64,000 nucleotides of DNA from Sitta carolinensis (lineage: Eukaryota; Chordata; Aves; Passeriformes; Sittidae). The notes below the pieces were generated by a model. The model was not told the DNA's origin. It saw nothing but the letters and a program-made list of their open reading frames with translations, and ran no database searches. Each line of letters begins with the position of its first letter. The first letter of the stretch is position 1. Shown piece after piece: positions 9,801-35,850 of this stretch. Where the stretch lies: the NCBI GenBank assembly GCA_032173965.1, contig JAVUNC010000015.1, forward strand, positions 372,001-436,000. Reading direction: 5' to 3'. The translations under genes and the position numbers were made by a program.

Positions 9801-12484
9801 CTGGGGGGTCTGCCCGGCTGACAGGGGCACGGGGTCCCAGGCCTGGGGGATCCCAGGCTCTGGGGGGTCTCTGGGGGTCCCGGGGGTCTGCCCGGCTGAC
9901 AGGGGCGGGGGTCCCGCAGTGACGGGCTCGGAGTACGAGACCATGCTGTCGGAGATCGTGTCCATGGGCTACGAGCGCGAGCGCGTGGTGGCCGCGCTCA
10001 GGGCCAGCTACAACAACCCCCACCGGGCCGTGGAGTACCTGCTGACGGTGGGCGGGGGGCTGGGCAGGGGGCGAGGTCTGGGGGGGTCTCTGGAGTCATG
10101 GAGGGGCAGAATGAGGGGGGCTGGGGGGATCTTGGGGGGGTCTCGGGGGTCATGGAGGGTATGGGGGGGTCTCAGGGGGTCTCAGGGGATCCTCGGAGGG
10201 TTCAGGGGGGGCCTGGGGGTTCAGGGTGGGGGTCCTCGGGGTCTCAGGGTCATGGAGGGGTCCTCGGGGTCTCAGGGTTTATGGGGGTAAAGGGGGGTGG
10301 ATCTCGGGGGTCATGGAGGGTATGGGGGGGTCCTCAGGATCATGGGGGGTCCTCGGGGGTATCAGGTCATGGGGGGTTCCTCGGGGTCTCAGGATCATGG
10401 AGGGTATGGGGGGGGTCTCAGGGGGTTATGGAGGGTCAGAGGGAGTGCAGGAATGGGGGTCTGGGGTGTGGGGTCTCAGGGGTTGGGGGGTCAGGAGGAA
10501 GGGTTCGGGATGGGGGTCTGGGGTGTCTGGGGGTCTGGGGGTCTCAGGGGTCCCGGGGTGCCCCTGACCCCCCTGTGCCCCCCAGGCATCCCCGGCAGCC
10601 CCCAGCCCGAGCGCCCGCCCGTGCAGGAGTCGCGCCCCCCGGAGCAGCCCCCGCCCGAAGGTCAGGGGGCGGGGCGGGGGGCGGGGCTTAGGGGCACACC
10701 CTCCGAGGCTCCACCCACCAAGGGTGTATTCATTGGTTGGCTGTGGTGGGGGTAAACCACGCCCATTAGGGGGTGTGGCTGGGTAAACCATACCCGGTTT
10801 TGGGCGTGGCCTAACTTAGATCTGGATTGGGGTGTGGTTTGCATAAATTATGCATATAATTAAGTGTGGTGTGTGTAAGCCACGCCTACTTTGGTTGTGG
10901 CCTATATAAACCACACCTAGTTTAGGGTGTGGTCTATACGAAACCACACCCACTTTGGGAGTAGTCTCTATAAGCCACACCCTTTTGAGGGCGTGGTCAG
11001 CACAAAGACACGCCCACTTTCCTGTGTGTTCCATTGGGGGAGGGTCCTGGGGGTTTCCAAGCAGCCCCCACCCCATCCAGGTACAGCTTGAAGGAGAGGG
11101 GGCTGCGCACCTGGGCGCGGCCTCACCTGCCGGCCCCGCCCCCCCCGCAGGTGAGAACCCCCTGGAGTTCCTGCGGGAGCAGCCGCAGTTCCAGAACATG
11201 CGCCAGGTGATCCAGCAGAACCCGGCGCTGCTGCCCGCCCTGCTGCAGCAGCTGGGCCAGGAGAACCCCCAGCTGCTCCAGGTACCCCCAGAGCCACCTG
11301 AGCCCCGCCCCGGCACCCCCTGAGCCACCTGAGCCCCGGCACCCCCAGAGCCACCTGAGCCCCCGGCACCCCCTGAGCTAACCTGAGCCCCGGCACCCCC
11401 AGAGCCACCTGAGCCCCGGCACCCCCTGAGCTACCTGAGCCCCGCCCCGGCACCCCCAGACCCACCTGAACCCCACCCCAGCACCCCAGACCCACCTGAG
11501 CCCCGCCCTGGCACCCCCAGACCCACCTGAGCCCCACCCCGGCACCCCCATGAGCCACCTGAGCCCCACCCTGTCACCCCCCAGACCCACCTGAGCCCAC
11601 CTGGCTGACCCCACCCCAATCCCCCTTTTTCCCCGCAGCAAATCAGCCAGCACCAGGAGCAGTTCATCCAGATGCTGAACGAGCCCCTGGGCGAGCTGGG
11701 CGAGCTGGAGGGGGAGGTGGGAGCCATCGGGGACGAGTCCCCCCAGATGAATTACATCCAGGTGACCCCGCAGGAGAAAGAAGCCATAGAGAGGGTGAGC
11801 TCTGGGGGGGGGGACCCCTGAATTGGGGGTGCAGATTGGTGGGGAGGGGGGTTTGGGGGCAGGGGGATTGATGAGGGGATTTGGGTCAGGGGTGAGGGAA
11901 AAATGGGGATGGGGGTTTGGGGGGCAGGGGAAAGGGGGATGGGGGTTTAGGGGGTCAGGGTCAGGCTGAGCAGGGCGGGGGTCCCGGGGGTGCCGGGGTT
12001 CCTGGTGTTCCCAGGGGTCCTGGGCTTCCCGGGGGTCCTGGGGGACCCGGGGTATCGGGGGTGCCAGGGTTCCCGGTGGTCCCGGGGTTCCCAGGGTTCC
12101 CGGTGTTCCCGGGGGTCCCAGGGTTCCTGGGGTTCCCAGTGTTCCCGGGGGTCCCAGGGTTCCCGGGGTTCCCAGTGGTCCCAGGGTTCCCGGGGTTCCC
12201 GGGGGTCCCAGTGTTCCCGGGGGTCCCAGGGTTCCCGGGGTTCCCAGTGGTCCCAGGGTTCCCGGTGGTCCCGGTGTTCCCGGTGGTCCCGGTGTTCCCG
12301 GTGTTCCCGGGGGTCCCGGTGTTCCCGGGGGTCGCAGCCCCCTCGCAGCTGAGCCTGCTGTGCCCCCCAGCTGAAGGCGCTGGGCTTCCCCGAGAGCCTG
12401 GTGATCCAGGCTTACTTCGCCTGCGAGAAGAACGAGAACCTGGCGGCCAACTTCCTGCTCAGCCAGAACTTCGACGACGACTGA
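3899..12484 (+). CDS. RAD23A: RAD23A, UV excision repair and proteasome shuttle protein, nine exons
   Basis: RAD23A carries ubiquitinated proteins to the proteasome and stabilises XPC in nucleotide excision repair. Exons: 3899-3970, 5051-5212, 6675-6849, 9065-9108, 9920-10047, 10586-10660, 11151-11281, 11639-11794 and 12371-12484. Exons 1-2 encode the ubiquitin-like domain ([29 protein letters not shown]). Exon 5 encodes UBA1 ([20 protein letters not shown]). Exons 7-8 encode the XPC-binding domain ([20 protein letters not shown]). Exons 8-9 encode UBA2, ending LLSQNFDDD. Exon 3 is 175 bases where 176 are needed; a C is missing in a C run, and the downstream frame resumes with [12 protein letters not shown]. 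Exon 6 lacks one G at its acceptor. The other exons join in phase with GT-AG ends. Length and domain order match vertebrate RAD23A. Confidence 0.96.
4250..4660 (+). repeat. RAD23A intron 1 array
   Basis: Tandem units of roughly 14-30 bases built on TTTTTGGGGGTCTTCTCC fill the middle of intron 1. They explain the long lysine/proline-rich antisense reading frame here, which is not a gene. The rest of the intron (3971-4249, 4661-5050) is GC-rich with no feature I can name. Confidence 0.85.
5213..6610 (+). repeat. RAD23A intron 2 arrays
   Basis: Two arrays occupy the whole intron. The first, to about 6200, repeats GGGAGGGGTTTGGGGG with GTGGGGGGATGCT spacers, in units of about 45 bases. The second, 6200-6610, repeats GGGGGTCCCCAGGCTCT. 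Both put the G-rich strand on the RAD23A sense strand. Glycine-rich open frames here are artefacts of the repeat. Confidence 0.85.
6850..9060 (+). repeat. RAD23A intron 3 G-rich arrays
   Basis: Units with GGATTTGGGGGGCTGGGGG and TTTAATC cover about 6880-7380. Units of about 30 bases with GGGGTTTGGGGAGGGGTTTG and GGGTCACAGG cover about 7450-9020. G runs of four or more occur every few bases on the sense strand for over 2 kb, which suits G-quadruplex and R-loop formation. All long open frames here are repeat-derived. Confidence 0.85.
9380..9916 (+). repeat. RAD23A intron 4 array abutting the exon 5 acceptor
   Basis: Units of about 60 bases repeat GGGTCCCAGGCTCTGGGGG and CTGACCGGCTGACAGGGG. The last unit runs directly into the exon 5 acceptor (GGTCCCGCAG), so the functional splice site looks like a variant of the repeat's own GGTCCCAG. 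9109-9380 is G-rich without a clear unit. Confidence 0.7.
10080..10560 (+). repeat. RAD23A intron 5 array
   Basis: Irregular units with GGGGTCTCAGGGGTCATGG and GGAGGGTATGGGGGG fill this intron on the sense strand. No coding content is seen. Confidence 0.75.
10690..11030. repeat. RAD23A intron 6 CACCC/ACCACA repeat island
   Basis: This is a less GC-rich island of about ten loosely repeated modules of about 30-35 bases, containing AAACCACACCC or its complement GGGTGTGGTTT next to GGGCGTGGCC. It also has an AT-rich core, GCATAAATTATGCATATAAT, at about 10840-10860. CCACACCC is a KLF-type site and AACCACA a RUNX-type site; both occur in both orientations. Function is not shown by sequence alone. 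Confidence 0.6.
11290..11610 (+). repeat. RAD23A intron 7 array
   Basis: Units of about 30-45 bases repeat CACCTGAGCCCCGGCACCCC and CAGAGC through the intron between exons 7 and 8. Confidence 0.8.
11960..12345 (+). repeat. RAD23A intron 8 array, collagen-like when translated
   Basis: Nine-base units (GGTTCCCGG, GGTCCCAGG and variants) give Gly-X-Y-like translation in one frame. It lies inside an intron with normal splice sites on each side, so it is not a collagen gene. Confidence 0.85.
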
Positions 12485-12839
12485 GGGACCCCCGCCCACC
12501 CACCCACCCACCCGCCCGCCCGGGGGGCTCCCGCTGCCCCCTGGGGGGAGGGGAGGGGGGTCCCTCGCTCTGTGTGTGGGGGGAGGGGGTTGGGATGCCA
12601 CCCTGCCCCTCCCCCAGCCCTGCCCCCCACCCCGGGAGTAGGGGGAGGGGGCTCTCCCTGATCTGGTGTGTGGGGGGGGGGCTCAACACCCGCTTTCTCC
12701 TGGACACCCCCTCCCCAAAAATAACCCGACCCCTCCCCCCCCCCCCTGTCAGGCCCCGGGGAAGGGGGGGGGGGGCGGGGGGAGGGGAGGGGGGGGGGAG
12801 GGGCGGCGCCGCGGAACAACCGAAATTGGCGGCAAAGAG

Positions 12840-12845
12840 ATTAAA
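12840..12845 (+). terminator. RAD23A: RAD23A poly(A) signal ATTAAA
   Basis: ATTAAA lies about 355 bases after the RAD23A stop, leaving only about 200 bases to the converging GADD45GIP1 stop codon. The 3' UTR between holds C-rich and G-rich low-complexity sequence only. I found no AATAAA-type signal for GADD45GIP1 between the two stops. Confidence 0.6.
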
Positions 12846-13053
12846 GGCAGAGTTTTAAACCCAGTCCGGGCTGGCCTCGATTTCTCCGGGGGGGCTCCTG
12901 GAGCAATCCCGGGGGGCTCCCGGAGCAATCCCGGTGGGACCGGGGGTTCCCGGAGCAATCCCGGGGGGGCTCCCGGGGCAATCCCGGTGCTCTCCGGGGA
13001 CTCCCGGCACACTCCCGGTGCTCTCCGGTGTCCAGGCTCTGTTTTGGGGGGTT

Positions 13054-15149
13054 TCAGGCGCTCCCCCCGGTGTTTTTCGGGGGGCTCTCGCCGCTCTCCG
13101 CCGCAGCCCCGGGCAGCGGCCGCGCCGCCGCCGCCGCCGCCTCCGCCTCGGCCAGCGCGCTCCGCGCCGCCTCCTCCCCGCTGCTGCCGCCGCCGCCGCT
13201 TCTCCTCGCGCCGCTGCTGCCGCTCCAGGCCGTCCAGCAGCTCCTGCGCTCGGGAGGGGCCGCGGGCGGGGGTCCCGGGCCGCGGGGGCGCCCCCAGCCC
13301 CGCCTCGGCCAGCAGCCGCTGCCGCCGCGCCGCCTCCGCCCGCGCGCGCTCCCGCGCCGCCTCCCGCTCCCGGCGCCAGGCGGCCACGCGCGCCGGCATC
13401 GCCGCCAGGCTGCGGGCCACGAGCTGCTGCCTGCGGGCGGCACCGGGACGCTCGGGGACAGCACCGGGACAGGCGGGGACAGCACCGGGACGGGCAGGCG
13501 GGGACAGCACCGGGACAGGCGGGGACAGCACCGGGACAGGGGGGACAGCACCGGGACAGGCGGGGACAGCACCGGGGACAGGCGGGGACAGCACCGGGAC
13601 AGGCGGGGACAGCACGGGGACGGCGGGGAACAGCACGGGACAGGCGGGGACAGCACCGGGACAGGCGGGGACAGCACCGGGACAGGCGGGGACAGCACCG
13701 GGGACAGGCGGGGACAGCACCGGGGACAGCCGGGACAGCAGGGGACAGGGGGGACAGCACCGGGACAGGCGGGGACAGACGCACGGGGACAGGCGGGGAC
13801 AGCACCGGGGACAGCACGGGGACAGGCGGGACAGGCGGGGACAGCACGGGGACAGGCGGGGACAGCACCGGGGACAGGGGGGGACAGCACCGGGACAGGC
13901 GGGGACAGCACCGGGACAGGCGGGGACAGCACCGGGACAGGCCGGGACAGCCGGGGACAGGGGGGACAGCACCGGGACGAGGGATGGGAACAGCACCGGG
14001 ACAGGGGGGAACAGCACCGGGACAGGCGGGGACAGCACCGGGGACGGGCGGGGACAGCACCGGGACAGGCGGGGACAGCACCGGGGACAGGGGGGAACAG
14101 CACCGGGACAGGCGGGGACAGGCGGGGACAGCACCGGGACAGGGCGGGGAACAGCACCGGGACAGGGGGGACAGCACCGGGGACAGGCGGGGAACAGCAC
14201 CGGACAGCACGGGACAGGCGGGACAGCACCGGGGACAGGGGGGACAGCACCGGGGACAGGCGGGGACAGCACCGGGACAGCGGGGACAGCACCACGGGGA
14301 CAGGGGGGACAGCACCGGGACAGGCTGGGGACAGCACGGGGACAGCACCGGGGACAGGGGGGACAGCACCGGGACAGGGGGGAACAGCACCGGGACAGCA
14401 TCGGGAAACTCGGGGACAGGAGGGGACAGCACCAGGACAGGCGGGGACAGGCGGGGACAGCACCGGGGACAGGCGGGGACAGCACCGGGGACAGGGGGGA
14501 CAGCACGCAGCGGGGACAGCCGGACAGGCGGGGACAGCACCGGGACAGCACGGACAGGCGGGACAGCACCGGGGACAGGGTGACAGCACCGGGGACAGGA
14601 GGGGACAGCACCGGGACAGCACCGGACGGCGGGGACAGGCGGGGGCAGCCCCGGGACAGCCCCAGGACACCGCACACCACCCCCAAACCCTCTCCCGATC
14701 CTCCCGGGCGGTCCCGGCCCGGCTTAACGGCGCCGCTGCTCCCTCCCAGTCCTGCCCATGCCAGTCCCGGTTTATCCCGGTTTATCCCGGTTCGCCCCGC
14801 TCCCGTCCCGGTGCCGCCAGCCCCACCTCTCCTCTCTCCGCCGCGCCTCCTCCCGCTCCCGCCGCTCCAGCGCGGCCTCCACGTCCCGCAGCGGCGGGTC
14901 CCACTCGCGCTCCTCCGCCTCCGCCTCCCGCAGCTGCTCCGGGCTCGGCCACAGCCGCCACGCCGCCACTCCCGACGCGTCCCCGAGGCGCCCGAACCGC
15001 CGCGCGGCCGCGCTCAGCTCGGAGGGGTCGGCCGGGGCCGGGCCCGGGCGGCGGCGCAGCGGAGCCACCCGGTAAGGCCGCGCCGGTACCGGGAGCCGCG
15101 GCCGCGCCGGGCCCAGCGCCAGCAGCGCCCGCCGCAAGGGCGCCGCCAT
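13054..15149 (-). CDS. GADD45GIP1: GADD45GIP1 (CRIF1, mitoribosomal protein mL64), two exons
   Basis: This protein is part of the mitochondrial large ribosomal subunit near the exit tunnel and was also described as a GADD45 partner. Exon 1 is 15149-14827, with start MAAPLRRALLALG and a basic N-terminus that fits a mitochondrial presequence. Exon 2 is 13430-13054. Conserved pieces are AARRFGRLGDASGVAAW, EREWDPPLRDVEAALERRE and AQELLDGLERQQRREEKRRR. A single-base break lies in the arginine/glutamine run near 13190-13200. Only the shifted frame gives the alanine-rich tail (ARSALAEAEAAAA) that ends at the stop at 13054. The intron has GT-AG ends and is almost entirely minisatellite. It is tail-to-tail with RAD23A. 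Confidence 0.9.
13440..14650 (-). repeat. GADD45GIP1 intron minisatellite
   Basis: About 1.2 kb of imperfect units close to GGGGACAGCACCGGGACAGG (plus strand) fill the intron and begin within about 10 bases of the exon 2 acceptor. On the transcribed strand the array is pyrimidine-rich, so it extends the polypyrimidine tract. The very long open frames in several frames on both strands are repeat artefacts. Confidence 0.92.
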
Positions 15150-16360
15150 GTTGGGCGCGCCACGGAAGTGACGTAACAACGCCACAGAGGGCGCGGGCGG
15201 GAGCGGAGGGGGCGGGGTTAAAGCGAGGGGGCGTGGTTAAAGTGGGCGGGATTTGTGTAGGTGTGGTGGTGGGCGTGGTTACGGTAATGGAGGCGTGGCC
15301 TGGCGGGGGCGCCCCGGCCCGGGGGTCGCGGGGGGACCTGGGGGGGGTCCCGGGGGGGTCGGGGGTCTGGGGTCCGGGGGGTTCTGGGGGGTCCCGGGGG
15401 CTCTGCGGGACCGGCTCATCCCGGGGCAGTTCGGGGGACACGGGGGATACGAGGGAGGGGGGGTCCCGCAATCGGCGCTGGCTCATCCCGGGGATCCCGG
15501 CAGGGTTTTGGGGACCCCCGTGGGGGGACGCGGCTGCTCCGTGGGGCCGCTGCCCCCCCCCCCCCGCCACCTCCCGAAACGGCCCTGGAGGGGGGTGGGA
15601 GGGTGGGGGGCTCATTGCCAGCGACTCCTCCCCGTGGGGGGGGCTGGGCTGGGGGCGGACCCACCCCACCCCCCCCCCAAACCCCCCCAAACCTTTTCAG
15701 CCGCCGCCAAGCCCGGGGCCGCTGCCAAGCGCCGGGCGCCGTTAACCCCTCCGTGCCCGCCGCCCGCCCCCCGAGCCCCCCCCATCACCGGGATCCCCCC
15801 TGAACATCACCGGGATCCCCCCCCCCCCGCCCCATCACCGGGGGAGGGGGCGAGCGGGGGAACGGGGGACGAGGGGGGCTCAGGATAAACGGGCAGGGGG
15901 CTGCCGCTCCTCGCGGGGCCCCCCGGAACGCCGGGGCCCCCCCGCCCGCCCTGGCGGGAGCTGCCGGGGGCCGCCGAGGGGGGGGGGAGCCCTAATGGCT
16001 TCCAGGCCTCGGCAGCCGCCGAAAATCTGCCGCGAGGCTGAGCCAAAATCCCCCGAAATCGCCCCAAAAGCTTCCCTGGGCCTCCCCCGGGGGAGGGAGG
16101 GGGGGGGGTCCAACGGGATGGGGCCCCCAGGCTCTTCCACCCCCCCCATCTCGGGGGTCCCGATTCCCCCCTCGGCCGGTGAAACCGGGGCCCCCCGAAC
16201 CGGGCCAGCGGCAGGGGCCCCGTTTTGGGGCAGTTTCGGTGAATTTGGGGGATTCCGCCGTTCCCGCGTCCCTCCGGTCCCGCTGCCCCCAGCCCCCAAT
16301 TTCCTCGCTGGGGCGGGGGGCGGGGGGCACTGCCAGGACCCCTGTCCCCCTCCCCGGGAC
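15150..16360. other. Intergenic, upstream of GADD45GIP1; no gene recognised
   Basis: 15190-15300 holds several GGGCGTGG modules that probably belong to the GADD45GIP1 promoter, and GAAGTGACGTAAC near 15165-15177 resembles an ATF/CREB site. The remainder is G- and C-run rich with no convincing coding frame. DAND5, which sits here in human, was not recognised on either strand. Confidence 0.5.
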
Positions 16361-16500
16361 AGGTGACACTTCGCAGCGTCGCTGCCTATCGTGATACTAT
16401 CCAGGACGTGTCGCGACAGCCGTTCCCCCCCGCCCGGCTCCATCTGCGGCCGCAGCCGGTGACAGCGGCACATCTGGCGCGGGGGTCCCCGAGCAGCTGG
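16360..16500. other. Candidate conserved noncoding island
   Basis: A non-repetitive stretch of more balanced composition contains CTATCGTGATACTATCCAGG and a perfect palindrome TGTCGCGACA at about 16410. It stands out from the surrounding homopolymer-rich DNA. No frame gives a recognisable protein. It may be a regulatory element of NFIX or GADD45GIP1; conservation cannot be tested here. The stretch from here to about 16940 is C-rich without further features. Confidence 0.35.
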
Positions 16501-17039
16501 TGGGGACACGGAGGGGGACACCGGGGGGGTGGGGGGACACCGGGGGGGGCTCGGGTCCCCTCCGCCACCTCCCCTGTCCCCGGTGTCCCCTCCCGGTGCC
16601 GGGCGGGGCGCGGGGTTTGTCCCCCGGTTTATTTTAGGATGGAGGGGACACGGGGAGGGTGAGTGGGGGGGGGGGGACACCCCCAGAGCCGCCCCTGGGG
16701 TCCCCAAAGCCGGGATCCCACAAAGCCGTGTCCCCCCCCCCCCCAAATCCGCGACCCCCCAAACTCGCCATCCCCCAAAACGGCGATCCCAAAGCCGTGT
16801 GTCCCCAAAGCCGTGTGTCCCCCCCAAACCCTTGACCCCCCAAATCCGCATCCCCAAATCCGCATCCCCAAATCCGCGCCCCCCAAATCCTCGCCCCCCA
16901 AAGCCGCGTCCCCCGGTGCCGCCCCGCAGGCTCCGGCAGCGAAGGGGTGACAGTGGCGGCGGTGGCGGTGCCAGCGCTGGCACCGGGTGGTGACAGATGG
17001 CGGAGGGACGCGGCCGCAGCCGGAATGACAGATGAGGCT

Positions 17040-17690
17040 CCGCCGTCACCGCCGCTGCCATCGCCACTGTCACTGTCACTGTCAGTGCCATCGCCGCGCC
17101 GGTGCCAGTGTCACCCGCACTGCCATGGCATTGTCACCGTGTCACTGCCGCGGCATTGTCAGTGGCACTGCCATCGCCGTGTCACTGTCACCACCATCAC
17201 CGTGTCACTGCCATCGCCGTGTCACTGTCACTGTCACCCGCACTGCCATGGCATTGTCACCACCACCACCGTGTCACTGTCACTGCCGTCGCCGTGTCAC
17301 TGCCGTGGCATTGTCACCTTGTCACTGCCAGTGTCGCCCGCGCCGCCGTGGCACTGTCACTGTCACTGCCATCCCCGTGTCACTGCCATCCCCGTGCCAC
17401 TGTCACCGCCATGGCACTGTCACCGTGTCACTGTCACCGCCAGTGTCACCCGCACCACCATGGCACTGTCACCGCCATCCCCGTGTCACTGTCACCGCCA
17501 TCCCCGTGTCACTGTCACCACCATCCCCGTGTCACTGTCACCACCATCACCATGTCACTGCCATCTCTGTGTCACCGCCACTGTCACCCACGCTGCCATG
17601 GCATTGTCACCGCCATCACCGTGTCACTGTGCCACCGCCATCCCCGTGTCACTGTCACTGCCCACCCCCGTGTCACTGTCGCTGCCCCCA
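17040..17690. repeat. TGTCAC/GCCATC hexamer-based array
   Basis: Tandem six-base-periodic sequence (GTGTCACTGTCACCGCCATC type) lies upstream of NFIX. Translation gives histidine/cysteine-rich strings that mimic a cysteine-rich protein but follow the repeat exactly. Confidence 0.85.
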
Positions 17691-17879
17691 CCCCCCGGCG
17701 CTGCCCCTGCGGCTGTCGTTGGCGCTGTCCCTGTCGCGACACCGTGCCCGGCGCTGGCACCGCACCCGTCATTGTCCTGGCACCGCCACCGCCACCGCAC
17801 GGTGTCACCTCCGGCACGGCCACCGCGCCTGCGGCGACCTGCCGGGGCTGCGGGGCCACACGGCGGGTGGCGGCCACGC

Positions 17880-18110
17880 CGTGTGCCCCCAAATATCCCC
17901 CCGAATGTCCCCCCAAATGTGTCCCCAAATGTCCCCCCAAATGTCCCCAGGTTCCCCCCAAAATATTCCCCTAGTGTCGCCCCAAATGTGTCCCCAAATA
18001 TCCCCCCTCGTGTCCCCCTTCGTGTCCCTCGGAATGCCCCCCCAAATGTCCCCCCCGTGTCCCCCCAAATGTCCCCCCAAATGTCCCCAGTGTCCCCCCG
18101 TGTCCCCCCC
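17880..18110. repeat. CCCCCCAAATGT array upstream of NFIX
   Basis: Short units of about 12 bases (TCCCCCCAAATG) repeat between the hexamer array and the GGGCGTG array. No other feature is seen. Confidence 0.8.
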
Positions 18111-18122
18111 GTGTCGCTGCAC

Positions 18123-18395
18123 CCCGACATGGGCGTGGCCTGTGCTCACAATGGGCGTGTCCCCCAAAAATAATGGGCGGTGCCAACCCCGGGGATGGGC
18201 GTGTCCCAGTGGTGGGCGTGTCATATTCCCCGTGGTGGGCGTGTAATTTCCCTTGGTGGGCGTGTCATTCTCCGTGATGGGCGTGTCTTTCCCCATTGCT
18301 GGGCGTGTCCTCCCCGTGATGGGCGTGTCCTCCCGTGGTGGGCGTGCCCTTTTCCCTTGGTGGGCGTGTCCTGCCGTGGTGGGCGTGGCCGGCGC
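18123..18395. repeat. NFIX: GGGCGTGTC array in the NFIX promoter region
   Basis: About ten units of 20-25 bases centred on GTGGTGGGCGTGTC lie 150-420 bases before the NFIX start codon. GGGCGTG is a KLF/SP-type GC-box core, so the array could serve as a clustered promoter element; that role is inference. Confidence 0.65.
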
Positions 18396-18540
18396 GCGCT
18401 TCCCGCGGCAAAAGTGCGGCGGGCGCCAACTTCGGGCAAAACTTTCCCCGCTCGCCGCCGGCACCGGGACCCCCGGGACCCCCCCCCCGGCACCCCCCCG
18501 GAGCCCCCCGCCATGCCCCGCCGCCGCTGACACCGCCGCC

Positions 18541-35850
<17,310 letters not shown>

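Noticed and set aside
11917..12350. Collagen-like Gly-X-Y frame
   Set aside because: It sits inside RAD23A intron 8 between correct splice sites; the nine-base GGTTCCCGG repeat produces it.
12666..15745. Long Gly/Asp/Ser/Arg frames on the plus strand over GADD45GIP1
   Set aside because: They follow the intron minisatellite and run antisense to conserved GADD45GIP1 exons.
16947..18246. Cys/His-rich frames that could suggest zinc binding or a DAND5-like protein
   Set aside because: CHCHxHC strings follow the TGTCAC/GCCATC hexamer exactly; there is no cystine-knot spacing.
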